From: Hyphomicrobiales bacterium
Lineage (GTDB): Bacteria > Pseudomonadota > Alphaproteobacteria > Rhizobiales > Beijerinckiaceae
Length of the DNA: 64,000 nt
NCBI GenBank assembly: GCA_027483945.1
Contig: JAIXTM010000017.1
Coordinates: 62,001 to 126,000 of the forward strand
Direction of reading: 5' to 3'
How positions within the stretch are numbered: position 1 is the first letter of the stretch; each line of letters opens with the position of its first letter. Below the pieces are notes generated by a model, which was not told the origin of the DNA, searched no databases, and was given only the letters and a program-made list of their open reading frames with translations. Positions 56,109 through 64,000 of the stretch are shown piece after piece. The position numbers and the translations under genes were made by a program.

Positions 56109-57715
56109 GCGTCGAGGCGCAGGCCCGCGCCCGGGTCCATCTCTTCGACACGACGCTCCGCGACGGGGCGCAGACCACCGGCGTCGACTTCTCGCTGGAG
56201 GACAAGAAGCTCGTCGCCGGCATGCTCGACCGGCTGGGGCTGGACTATGTCGAAGGCGGCTATCCCGGCGCCAACCCGGTGGACACCGCCTTCTTCGCCG
56301 AGAAGCGCACGAAGTCCGCGAAGTTCGCCGCCTTCGGCATGACCAAGCGTGCCGGCCGCTCGGCCGCCAACGATCCCGGCGTCGCCGCGCTGCTCGACAG
56401 CGCCGCCGATGCGATCGTCTTCGTCGCCAAGGCCTGGGACTATCACGTCCGCGTCGCGCTGGAGATCTCGCTCGAGGAGAACCTGGAGGGCATCGCCGAC
56501 AGCGTGAAGGCCGCCGTCGCCGCGGGCCGCGAGGTCATGCTCGACTGCGAGCACTTTTTCGACGGCTACAAGGCCAATCCGGACTACGCGCTCGCCTGCG
56601 CCAGGGCCGCCTACGAGGCCGGCGCGCGCTGGGTCGTCCTATGCGACACCAATGGCGGGACGCTGCCTCACGAAGTGTCGGCCATCGTCGCCGCGGTCGC
56701 CAGGGTCGTGCCCGGCGATCATCTGGGCATCCATGCCCACGACGATTGCGGCTGCGCCGTCGCGAATTCGCTGGCGGCGGTGGAGGCGGGGGCACGCCAG
56801 ATCCAGGGCACGCTCAACGGCCTCGGCGAGCGTTGCGGCAATGCCAACCTCGTCACGCTGATCGGCACGCTGGCGCTGAAGGACGCCTATCGCGGGCGTT
56901 TCGTCACGGGCGTCGGCGAGCAGCAGCTCGCCAGTCTCACCCACACGTCCCGCGCGCTCGACGAGGTGCTGAACCGCTCGCCTTCCCGCCACGCCCCGTT
57001 CGTCGGCGCCTCGGCCTTCGCCACCAAGGCGGGCATCCACGCCTCCGCCGTGCTCAAGGATCCGCGGACCTACGAGCACGTGGCGCCGGAAAGCGTCGGC
57101 AATGCGCGGCAGGTCCTGGTCTCCGTCCAGGCCGGCAAGTCGAACCTCGTCGCCGAGCTGGAGCGGGTCGGCATCGTCCTCGACAAGGCGGATCGGCGCC
57201 TCGACCGGCTGCTGGCCGAGGTGAAGACCAAGGAGGGCCAGGGCTATGCCTATGAGGGCGCCGACGCCTCCTTCTACCTCCTTGCCAAGCGCGTCATGGG
57301 CGAGGTGCCGACCTTCTTCCAGGTCGAGCGCTTCAAGGTGAACGTGGAGCGCCGCTACAATGCGCTCGGCCAGCTCGCGACCTTCGCGGAGGCGACCGTG
57401 AAGGTGAAGGTCGGCGAGGAGACGCTGATCTCGGCGGCGGAGGGCAACGGCCCGGTCAACGCGCTCGACCTTGCGCTGCGCAAGGATCTCGGGCGCTACC
57501 AGCGCTTCATCGAGGACATCGAGCTTCTGGACTACAAGGTCCGCATCTTCCAGGGCGGCTCGGACGCGGTGACGCGCGTCCTCATCGAGTCGGGGGATGC
57601 GGAGGGCGGGCGCTGGGTCACGGTCGGCGTCTCGGCCAACATCATCGACGCCTCCTTCGAGGCGCTCACCGATTCCATCGTCTACAAGCTGATGCGGTCC
57701 GGCGCGGCCGTCTGA
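56105..57715 (+). CDS. cimA: Citramalate synthase
   Basis: 536 residues from ATG 56105. Alpha-isopropylmalate synthase superfamily: LFDTTLRDGAQTTGVDFS with the metal-binding DTTLRDG, YVEGGYPGANPVD, HAHDDCGCAVANSLAAVEAG and the C-terminal LeuA dimerisation/regulatory domain. The DTTLRDGAQ start and the GYPGANPVD block are CimA-like and differ from LeuA. Condenses pyruvate and acetyl-CoA to (R)-citramalate for isoleucine synthesis. Last gene of the operon, followed by a palindrome. Confidence 0.9.
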   Translation: MSVEAQARARVHLFDTTLRDGAQTTGVDFSLEDKKLVAGMLDRLGLDYVEGGYPGANPVDTAFFAEKRTKSAKFAAFGMTKRAGRSAANDPGVAALLDSAADAIVFVAKAWDYHVRVALEISLEENLEGIADSVKAAVAAGREVMLDCEHFFDGYKANPDYALACARAAYEAGARWVVLCDTNGGTLPHEVSAIVAAVARVVPGDHLGIHAHDDCGCAVANSLAAVEAGARQIQGTLNGLGERCGNANLVTLIGTLALKDAYRGRFVTGVGEQQLASLTHTSRALDEVLNRSPSRHAPFVGASAFATKAGIHASAVLKDPRTYEHVAPESVGNARQVLVSVQAGKSNLVAELERVGIVLDKADRRLDRLLAEVKTKEGQGYAYEGADASFYLLAKRVMGEVPTFFQVERFKVNVERRYNALGQLATFAEATVKVKVGEETLISAAEGNGPVNALDLALRKDLGRYQRFIEDIELLDYKVRIFQGGSDAVTRVLIESGDAEGGRWVTVGVSANIIDASFEALTDSIVYKLMRSGAAV

Positions 57716-57722
57716 ACTGCCT

Positions 57723-57752
57723 CGTCACGCCCGGCCTGCGCCGGGCATGACG
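57723..57752. repeat. Imperfect palindrome between cimA and psd
   Basis: CGTCACGCCCGGC-CTGC-GCCGGGCATGACG, 12 of 13 pairs plus one G-T. Resembles the CGTCATGCCCGG-type intergenic element seen often in Alphaproteobacteria. Could also act as terminator for the convergent pair. Confidence 0.5.
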
Positions 57753-57767
57753 CCGAAGAGGCGGGCT

Positions 57768-58484
57768 TTAGCCCACCTTGAACAGGCGCTGCGGCTCGGA
57801 TGTGGAGAGGTCGGCGAGGACCGTCTCGCCGGAGACCGACACCTGGTCGAGGCCCACCAGCACGGTGGCGGTCGTCGGCACGTAGACGTCCACCCGCGAG
57901 CCGAAGCGGATCAGGCCGAAGCGCTCGCCGGCGGCGAGCAGGTCGCCGACCTTGACGAAGGGCACGATGCGCCGGGCGACGAGGCCCGCGATCTGCACGA
58001 CGCCGATCTCCCGGCCCGCGCTCTCGATCACCAGCGCGTTGCGCTCGTTGTCCTCGGAGGCCTTGTCGAGCTCGGCGTTGAGGAAGAGGCCGGGCGTATA
58101 GACCATGCGCACCAGCTTGCCCGCCACGGGGCTGCGGTTCACGTGGCAGTCGAACACGTTCATGAAGACCGAGATGCGCGTCATCGGCTCGTCGCCGAGC
58201 GCGAGTTCGGCCGGCGGCACCGCCGTCACGATGCACGACACGCGCCCGTCCGCCGGCGAGACGACGAGCCCTTCCTTCACCGGCGTCACCCGCGGCGGGT
58301 CCCGGAAGAAGAAGATGATCCAGGCCGTGATCAGCGCGCCGATCCAGCCGAACGGCGTCCACAGATGGCCCAGGATCAGGCTCGCCACGGCGCCGATGGC
58401 GATGAACGGGTACCCTTCCTTGTGGATGGGCACCATCAGGCTGCGGACGGAATCGGCGACGGACATGGGCACGAGTCTCTTCAA
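57768..58484 (-). CDS. psd: Phosphatidylserine decarboxylase proenzyme (short type)
   Basis: 238 residues. Makes phosphatidylethanolamine from phosphatidylserine. N-terminal [16 protein letters not shown] membrane segment, [11 protein letters not shown] with the Asp/His relay, [12 protein letters not shown] and the self-cleavage site [10 protein letters not shown], whose Ser196 becomes the pyruvoyl group. ATG 58466 is a possible alternative start. pssA is not adjacent, though psd is often followed by it. Confidence 0.93.
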   Translation of the reverse strand: MKRLVPMSVADSVRSLMVPIHKEGYPFIAIGAVASLILGHLWTPFGWIGALITAWIIFFFRDPPRVTPVKEGLVVSPADGRVSCIVTAVPPAELALGDEPMTRISVFMNVFDCHVNRSPVAGKLVRMVYTPGLFLNAELDKASEDNERNALVIESAGREIGVVQIAGLVARRIVPFVKVGDLLAAGERFGLIRFGSRVDVYVPTTATVLVGLDQVSVSGETVLADLSTSEPQRLFKVG

Positions 58485-58589
58485 AGGGCGCGGCGGGCTC
58501 GAAAGCTGCCGCGATCAACCGCGATATTGCGGCGGGGGCATGACAGGGCGGGCCCGGATCGTCAACTGCCGCGCCGGGCGGGCGGCGCC

Positions 58590-60491
58590 TCAGGCGCTGA
58601 TCGCCGCCCGTTCCACCCGCTGGGCCTCGTCGGCCTCGGCCTCCTTCAGCTTCTCCCTGGCCTCCTGCGCCTGGCGCTGGCGGTTCCACAGCGCGGCATA
58701 GATGCCGCCGCGCGCAAGGAGCTCGCCATGGGTCCCGCGCTCGGCGACGACACCCTTGTCGAGCACGAGAATCTCGTCGGCGTTGACGATGGTGGACAGC
58801 CGGTGGGCGATGACGAGCGTCGTGCGCCCGCGCGAGACCCGGTCCAGCGCGTCCTGAATCTCCTTCTCCGTGAAGGAATCGAGCGCCGAAGTCGCCTCGT
58901 CCAGGACGAGGATCGGCGGGCCTTTCAGGATCGTGCGGGCGATGGCGACGCGCTGCTTCTCGCCCCCGGAGAGCTTGAGGCCCCGCTCGCCGACCTGCGT
59001 CTCATAGCCCTCGGGGAGGGTGCGGATGAAATGGTCGATCTGCGCCAGCCGCGCGGCTTCGCCGACGTCGCCGTCCTGCGCCTCCCAGCGCCCGTAGCGG
59101 ACATTGTAGCCGATCGTGTCGTTGAACAGGACGGTGTCCTGCGGGACCATGCCGATCGCCGACCGCAGGCTCTGCTGCTGGACGCTGGTGATGTCCTGCC
59201 CGTCGATGAGGATGCGCCCGGCCTGCGGCTCGTAGAAGCGGAAGAGCAGGCGCGAGATCGTCGACTTGCCGGCGCCCGAGGGCCCGACGATCGCCACGGT
59301 CCGCCCGGCCGGCACGTGGAACGACACGCCCTTCAGGATCGGCCGTTCCGGTACGTAGGCAAAGTGCACGTCCTCGAACGTCACGGCGCCCTCGGTGACC
59401 TGGAGCGGCGCCGCTCCCGGCTTGTCGGCGACCTCCGGGTTCCGGGCCAGGATGCCGAACATGGCGTCGATGTCGACCAAAGCCTGTTTGATCTCCCGGT
59501 AGAGCATGCCCATGAAGTTCAGGGGGATGAAGAGCTGGATCATCATGGCGTTGACCATGACGAAGGAGCCGATGCTGGCGGCGCCCGACTGCACGTCGCG
59601 CACCGCCATCACCATCACCGCCGTCATGCCGGCGGTGAAGATCGCCGCCTGCCCCGCATTGAGGACCGCGAGCGAGGTATAGGCCTGCGTCGAGGCGCGC
59701 TCATAGGTCGCCATGGAGCGGTCGTAGCGCTCGGTCTCCCGCGCCTCCGAGCCGAAATATTTCACCGTCTCGTAGTTGAGAAGCGAGTCGACCGCCTTCG
59801 CGTTGGCATCCGTGTCGCTCTCGTTCATCCGCTTGCGGATGCCGATGCGCCATTCCGTGGCCTTGTAGGTGTAGGCGAGATAGCAGGCGACCATGGCCGC
59901 GGTGACGGCGGCGAAGCGCCAGTCGAACTCGTAGGTCAGCACGCCGAGAACGAGCGCGAATTCCAGGATCGTCGGCGCCAGCTGCAGCACGATGAGCCGC
60001 ACCAACTCCTCGATCCCGTTGCGCCCGCGCTCCAGCACGCGGGTGAGCCCGCCCGTCTTGCGCTCCAGGTGGAAGCGCAGCGACAGGGCGTGCATGTGCC
60101 GGAAGGTCTCGAGCGCGAGGCGCCGCACCGCGTTCATCGCGACCTTGGCGAACAGGCCGTCGCGCAGCTGGGTGAGCACCGCCATCAGGATGCGCGTCAG
60201 GCCGTAGAGGACGGTGAGCAGGACCGGCCCGCCCCACAGCCAGTTCAGCGAGACCGGACCGGCCGCCGCGGGCGCGCTGCCGGTGGCCGCCACGAGCGCG
60301 TCCGTCGCCCATTTGAAGGTGAACGGCATGACGACCGTCACCAGCTTCGCGACGATGAGCAAGGCGAAGGCGAAGTAGATGCGGCGCTTCAGGTCGGGGC
60401 GGTCGGCGGTCGGCCAGAGATAGGGCAGGAGGCGGCGGGCGGTGCCGCCGAGCCCCGGCGCCGCGTCGGGCCGGGCAGGGACGTCGGTCAT
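58590..60491 (-). CDS. Atm1/HMT1-type ABC exporter (half transporter with fused permease)
   Basis: 633 residues: six-helix ABC permease (about 30-310) then ATPase with Walker A GPSGAGKST near 402, signature LSGGEKQRV and Walker B ILDEATSALDS. The arrangement and N terminus (LKRRIYFAFALLIVAKLVTVVMPF-type segment beginning near residue 34) match the Atm1 family, which exports glutathione-bound sulfur/iron compounds or metal chelates. The gene is separated from psd by 105 nt. A single gene. Confidence 0.9.
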   Translation of the reverse strand: MTDVPARPDAAPGLGGTARRLLPYLWPTADRPDLKRRIYFAFALLIVAKLVTVVMPFTFKWATDALVAATGSAPAAAGPVSLNWLWGGPVLLTVLYGLTRILMAVLTQLRDGLFAKVAMNAVRRLALETFRHMHALSLRFHLERKTGGLTRVLERGRNGIEELVRLIVLQLAPTILEFALVLGVLTYEFDWRFAAVTAAMVACYLAYTYKATEWRIGIRKRMNESDTDANAKAVDSLLNYETVKYFGSEARETERYDRSMATYERASTQAYTSLAVLNAGQAAIFTAGMTAVMVMAVRDVQSGAASIGSFVMVNAMMIQLFIPLNFMGMLYREIKQALVDIDAMFGILARNPEVADKPGAAPLQVTEGAVTFEDVHFAYVPERPILKGVSFHVPAGRTVAIVGPSGAGKSTISRLLFRFYEPQAGRILIDGQDITSVQQQSLRSAIGMVPQDTVLFNDTIGYNVRYGRWEAQDGDVGEAARLAQIDHFIRTLPEGYETQVGERGLKLSGGEKQRVAIARTILKGPPILVLDEATSALDSFTEKEIQDALDRVSRGRTTLVIAHRLSTIVNADEILVLDKGVVAERGTHGELLARGGIYAALWNRQRQAQEAREKLKEAEADEAQRVERAAISA

Positions 60492-60575
60492 GGGAGTTCG
60501 GTTCCGGAACGGGTCACGCTCATATAGGCGCGAAAAGCGCCGGCCGCATCCCCGCCGGGACGCTGGCCGGCAAGC

Positions 60576-61946
60576 CTAGCCCGGCGGGCGCGCCCGGGCC
60601 GCATCCTGCCCGGACGGCAGGACGAAGACCTGGCCCGGATAGATGAGGTCGGGATCGCGGATCTGCCCGTCATTGGCGCCGTAGATCACCGTGTAGCGCA
60701 CGCCCTGGCCATAGACCCGCTGGCTGATCCGCCAGAGGCTGTCGCCGCGGCTCACGGTCGTCGTCTTCACCTCCGGCACGACCACCGCGCTGGGCGTCGA
60801 GGCGGGCGCCGGCACGGCTGCAGACACTGCCGGCGCCGACAATGCCGGCGCCTGGCCGGGCGCAGCCGCCGGGGGCGGCAGGGGAATGGCCGGCATCGCC
60901 GCGGGCGGCGCCGATGCGCCGGGCACGGCCGCGGGCGCCGCCGCCATCTGCGTGGCGGGGACCTGGTAGGGCACCTCGGCCCGGTTGGCGACCTGGCCCG
61001 CGGGTCCCGCCAGCTGGTCGAGCCGGACCCGGTAATCGCCCGGGCGGATGCCGCCCTGGATGGAGAATGACACCGCCCCCTGCGCGTCCGCGACGGCCGA
61101 GGCGAGGTAGCTGTCGTTGAGATAGAGCCGCACGCTCGAGCCCGGCGTCGCCGTGCCGGAGACGAAGAGCTTGCCGCCCTCCTCGCTCTCCACGGCGCGC
61201 ACCGCGACCGCGCGCGGCCCCGCGGCCGTCGGTGCGGCCGCGGCCGGCGCGGCGGAAGGCGCCTGCCGCGTGCCGGCGTCGGGCGCCGAGACGATGACGG
61301 TTGGCGCCCCCGGGGCCGCGAGCGCCACGACAGGCGGCGTGGTCCGGTCCTGCGCCACCACGACGGTGACGGTCTGCGGCGCCTCGCGGACCGTGCCGTC
61401 CGGCGCGGTGAAACGCAGCGAGAGATTATGCTCGCCGGGCGCCAGCGGCGGCGGCGTCAGCGCGAACAGGCCGGAGGCGTCGGCGGTCGCGGTGTCATGC
61501 ACCGCGCCGTTGCGCAGGAGCTCGACCTTGCCGCCCGGCACGCCGCGGCCGGCGATCACGGAATCCCCGTTCGGCTCCACCCGCACCACGTCGAAGGCCG
61601 GTCCCTGCGCCGGGGTCGGGACGGCCTCGGCTGCCGGCATGCCGGGAGACGGCGTGCCCGGCGAGGGGAGGCCGGGCGCGGGAGCGGGGGGCGCGGCGGC
61701 CGTTCCCCCTGCGGGCATGGACGCGCCTGGCATGGCGGGCGCGGTGGCCTCCACAGCGGGCGTCTGGGCGGTCGGTCTCTGGGGCGCCTGGACCGACGGC
61801 GCCTGTGCCTCGGGTGCGGGCGTGCCGGCCGGCGGAGCCGAGGCTTGAGGCGCGGGCTTCTGCCGCTGGGCCCAGTAGAGGCCTCCGCCGGCGGCACCGA
61901 ACAGAGCCAGCACGACGATGACGATCCTGACGACGGCCGATGACAC
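60576..61946 (-). CDS. LysM peptidoglycan-binding protein with N-terminal anchor
   Basis: 456 residues. N-terminal membrane anchor (IVIVVLALFGAAGGGLYWAQ), long Ala/Pro-rich stretch, two or three beta-rich segments (GKVELLRNGAVHDTATADAS, RFTAPDGTVREAP), and a C-terminal LysM (VSRGDSLWRISQRVYGQGVR, about residues 390-440, ending in PGQVFVLPSG). Binds cell wall while anchored in the inner membrane. Related to LysM/BON-type envelope proteins. Overlaps the upstream frame of the LOG gene on the other strand only if that is started too early. Confidence 0.85.
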   Translation of the reverse strand: MSSAVVRIVIVVLALFGAAGGGLYWAQRQKPAPQASAPPAGTPAPEAQAPSVQAPQRPTAQTPAVEATAPAMPGASMPAGGTAAAPPAPAPGLPSPGTPSPGMPAAEAVPTPAQGPAFDVVRVEPNGDSVIAGRGVPGGKVELLRNGAVHDTATADASGLFALTPPPLAPGEHNLSLRFTAPDGTVREAPQTVTVVVAQDRTTPPVVALAAPGAPTVIVSAPDAGTRQAPSAAPAAAAPTAAGPRAVAVRAVESEEGGKLFVSGTATPGSSVRLYLNDSYLASAVADAQGAVSFSIQGGIRPGDYRVRLDQLAGPAGQVANRAEVPYQVPATQMAAAPAAVPGASAPPAAMPAIPLPPPAAAPGQAPALSAPAVSAAVPAPASTPSAVVVPEVKTTTVSRGDSLWRISQRVYGQGVRYTVIYGANDGQIRDPDLIYPGQVFVLPSGQDAARARPPG

Positions 61947-62092
61947 CCGCGTCTCCTCCCCAGCAGGCTCCCTTCGGAGCCGTTCACGGCGAGATTGCGG
62001 CCTTTTATCGCCAAAGCCAAGCGGACCCTAGGGAAAGTGCCGACCGCCGACCGTCTCTTGACCGGGCGGTACCGGCCCCGCCACATGGCCCG

Positions 62093-62689
62093 ATGAACGA
62101 GATTCGATCCCTTTGCGTCTATTGCGGCTCGGCCGCCGGCCGGTCGCCGGCCTATGTGGAGGCGGCCGAGGAGCTCGGCCGCCTCATGGCGGCGGCCGGC
62201 ATCGGCCTTGTCTATGGCGGCGGCAATATCGGGCTCATGGGCACGGTCGCGCGCTCGGTCCTCGCCCATGGCGGCCATGTCACCGGCATCATTCCGTCGT
62301 TCCTCAAGGAGCGAGAGATCATGCTGGACGAGGCGCAGGAGACGATCGTTGTCCCCGACATGCATACCCGCAAGCGGCTGATGTTCGACAAGGCGGACGC
62401 CTTCGTCGCGCTGCCGGGTGGCGTCGGCACGTTGGAGGAGCTCGTCGAGCAGCTGACCTGGGCGCAGCTTGGCCAGCACCGCAAGCCGATCCTGCTGCTC
62501 GACACGAACGGCTTCTGGGCGCCCTTCGTCACGCTGCTCGACCACATGCGCGAGGAGGGGTTCATCCGCCCGGGCCTCGATGTCGGCTACCTTGTTGCCG
62601 CCACGCCGCAGGACGCCGTCGCCGCCCTCGTGCGCACGGCGCCGGAGAGCGCCGGAACGCCCGAGCCCGAACTGATCCGCCGCATGTGA
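62093..62689 (+). CDS. LOG-family protein (cytokinin riboside 5'-monophosphate phosphoribohydrolase-like)
   Basis: 198 residues from ATG 62093. VYCGSAAGRSPAYVEAAEEL, GLVYGGGNIGLMG and the catalytic PGGVGTLEEL motif are typical of the TIGR00730/LOG group, which removes ribose phosphate from nucleoside monophosphates. Alternative upstream starts would run into the LysM gene's promoter. No adjacent cytokinin gene. Confidence 0.92.
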   Translation: MNEIRSLCVYCGSAAGRSPAYVEAAEELGRLMAAAGIGLVYGGGNIGLMGTVARSVLAHGGHVTGIIPSFLKEREIMLDEAQETIVVPDMHTRKRLMFDKADAFVALPGGVGTLEELVEQLTWAQLGQHRKPILLLDTNGFWAPFVTLLDHMREEGFIRPGLDVGYLVAATPQDAVAALVRTAPESAGTPEPELIRRM

Positions 62690-62793
62690 CGGCGGCCGCA
62701 AAATCCTCTGCGGCAGCCTGACGCAGGTTGCTCTTGATCTTGCCGCCTTTGCCGGTCTCTCATGGTGGAGGCGGGAAGCCGGGAGGACACGGG

Positions 62794-63189
62794 ATGTCGG
62801 TACGTATTGCGTTGAACGCCGCGCGGGCTCTGGTCACGATCGGCGCGCTGGCGGGATTGTCCGGAATGGCGCTGGCGCAGGGCGCGCCGCCCCCGCAGCC
62901 GGCCGCGCGCCCGGCGGCGAAGCCCGCGCCGCGTGCCAAGGCGCCGGCGGCGATCACGGTCACCAACGGCCGCGGCATGATCCTGACGGCCTTCCAGGTC
63001 GTCGGCGCCGACGGCAAGGCGGTGGGTTCGCTGACCAAGCCGCTTCCGGCGGGCAAGGCCGCGCGCCTTGGCCTCAAGGGCGCCAAGGGCTGCACCTACA
63101 CGGTCGCGGCGACCTTCGAGGACGAGAGCGAGCCGGAGGACATGGCGCTCGACCTCTGCAAGGACCCGAAGGTCCGCCTCGTCGACTGA
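62794..63189 (+). CDS. Small exported protein of unknown function
   Basis: 131 residues from ATG 62794 (SD GGGAGG upstream). Signal peptide (ALVTIGALAGLSGMALAQ), Pro/Ala/Lys-rich linker, then a compact domain AITVTNGRGMILTAFQVVGA and GKAARLGLKGAKGC, with cysteines in GCTYTVA and LDLCKDP. Family not recognised. Confidence 0.65.
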   Translation: MSVRIALNAARALVTIGALAGLSGMALAQGAPPPQPAARPAAKPAPRAKAPAAITVTNGRGMILTAFQVVGADGKAVGSLTKPLPAGKAARLGLKGAKGCTYTVAATFEDESEPEDMALDLCKDPKVRLVD

Positions 63190-63286
63190 CCGGGACGGCT
63201 CCGGTCCAGCGGCGGGCTGACCCCTGTACAGCGGGCGGCCCGTTGGCTATGGCACCCATCGAAGGCCTTCGATCGGGAGCGGAACC

Positions 63287-64000
63287 ATGGCGACGGGCGA
63301 TTACGCGAGAGACGCGCGTCTTGTGACGGTGGTCGGCGGGTCGGGTTTCGTCGGGCGCCACGTCGTGCGCGCCCTGGCCCGCCACGGCTATCGCATCCGC
63401 GTCGCGGTGCGCCGTCCGGATCTAGCCGGCCATCTCCAGCCGCTCGGCGGCGTCGGCCAGATCCACGCCGTCCAGGCCAATGTGCGCTTCCCCCACTCGC
63501 TCGACGCCGCCATGGCCGGCGCCGATGCGGTGGTGAACCTCGTCGGCATCCTGTCCGAGAGCGGCCGGCAGACCTTCGGCGCGGTGCAGGCCCAGGGCGC
63601 GAAGGCGGTCGCCGACGCGGCCGCCCGCGCCTGCGTTTCCCGCCTCGTCCAGATGTCGGCGCTCGGCGCGTCCCCGGATTCCCAGTCCGCCTATGCGACG
63701 TCCAAGGCGCGCGGCGAAGCGGCGGCCCTGGAATCGGGCATCCCTTCCGTCGTGTTGCGCCCGTCCGTCGTCTTCGGTCCCGAGGACCAGTTCTTCAACC
63801 GTTTCGCCGCCCTGGCGCGGATGCTTCCCGTCATGCCCATCGTGGGCAGTGGGACACAGTTCCAGCCCGTCTTCGTCGGCGACGTTGCCGAGGCGGTGGT
63901 CAGGGCGGTCGCGTCGGCCGCGCCGGGGCGCGTCTACGAGCTCGGCGGGCCGGACGCCGTCACCTTGCGCGAGATCGTCGAGGCGGTGCTGCGGATCACC
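63287..64000 (+). CDS. NDUFA9-like NAD(P)-binding protein (complex I-associated SDR), truncated by window end
   Basis: Reading frame from ATG 63287 to the end of the window without a stop, 238 residues visible. Rossmann motif VVGGSGFVGRHVVRALARHG, then NLVGILSESG, the SDR site reduced to SAYATSKARGEAAAL, and VLRPSVVFGPEDQFFNRF. This matches the complex I NDUFA9 subunit family of Alphaproteobacteria. Upstream is a small exported gene; the C terminus lies outside. Confidence 0.85.
   Translation, partial: MATGDYARDARLVTVVGGSGFVGRHVVRALARHGYRIRVAVRRPDLAGHLQPLGGVGQIHAVQANVRFPHSLDAAMAGADAVVNLVGILSESGRQTFGAVQAQGAKAVADAAARACVSRLVQMSALGASPDSQSAYATSKARGEAAALESGIPSVVLRPSVVFGPEDQFFNRFAALARMLPVMPIVGSGTQFQPVFVGDVAEAVVRAVASAAPGRVYELGGPDAVTLREIVEAVLRIT

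Overview
The window is about 64 kb of high-GC (roughly two-thirds G+C by eye), densely coded alphaproteobacterial chromosome. Several features point to the Hyphomicrobiales (Rhizobiales): the gene order murA, DUF2948, hisD, UPF0262, low-molecular-weight phosphatase; a glycine-dependent (ALAS-type) hemA; an Irr-type iron control element in front of bacterioferritin; a PdhS-like polar histidine kinase; a tRNA-His without an encoded G-1; and dispersed intergenic palindromes of a type common in these genomes. No rRNA, CRISPR array, prophage, insertion sequence or replication origin is visible.

Region by region. 0-2.2 kb: the 3' end of an isoaspartyl peptidase/asparaginase, then a divergent LysR regulator and Asp/Glu racemase pair. 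2.2-8.8 kb: a minus-strand sugar-acid catabolic operon (GntR regulator, TRAP DctQ and DctM, DctP, IlvD/Edd-type dehydratase, 2-keto-3-deoxygluconate kinase) with a perfect palindrome at the regulator promoter. 8.9-13.1 kb: a secreted unknown, an ABC-F ATPase, tRNA-Thr and hemA. 13.2-18 kb: the murA to phosphatase housekeeping cluster. 18-25.7 kb: AzlCD exporter, a 4'-phosphopantetheinyl transferase, a TerC-like protein, a tripartite tricarboxylate (TctBAC) transporter, an outer-membrane barrel and a glycine-rich secreted protein. 25.8-31.8 kb: tRNA-His, phasin, PdhS-like kinase and ilvD. 31.8-33.4 kb: a palindrome-rich repeat island followed by bfr, bfd and a small acidic protein.

33.5-40.6 kb: lactate utilisation genes lutB and lutC (no lutA nearby), an EamA transporter, and three tandem TRAP 2-oxoacid binding proteins without membrane subunits. 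40.8-46.3 kb: Mrp/ApbC, a small membrane protein, MobA, a polar amino-acid ABC transporter (binding protein and two permeases, no ATPase) and a beta-hydroxyacid dehydrogenase. 46.3-53.8 kb: a caspase-fold protein whose catalytic dyad is replaced, a helix-hairpin-helix protein, a second-type GltX, a DUF2865 protein, a VOC protein, CreA and a small exported protein. 54-57.7 kb: a tightly overlapping cysS-GNAT-cimA operon. 57.8-64 kb: psd, an Atm1-type exporter, a LysM protein, a LOG-family hydrolase, an exported unknown and the start of an NDUFA9-like protein.

How the genes work together: most are core metabolism (haem, peptidoglycan, histidine, isoleucine through citramalate plus IlvD, iron storage, lipid). 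The accessory theme is uptake and use of organic acids: a sugar-acid TRAP operon, a Tct transporter, LutBC and three 2-oxoacid binding proteins. The least expected observations are a 74-nt multi-stem leader that ends exactly at the bfd start codon, a pseudo-caspase with tandem repeats, the orphan triplicated TRAP binding proteins, and hairpins at the starts of the outer-membrane barrel and terC genes.
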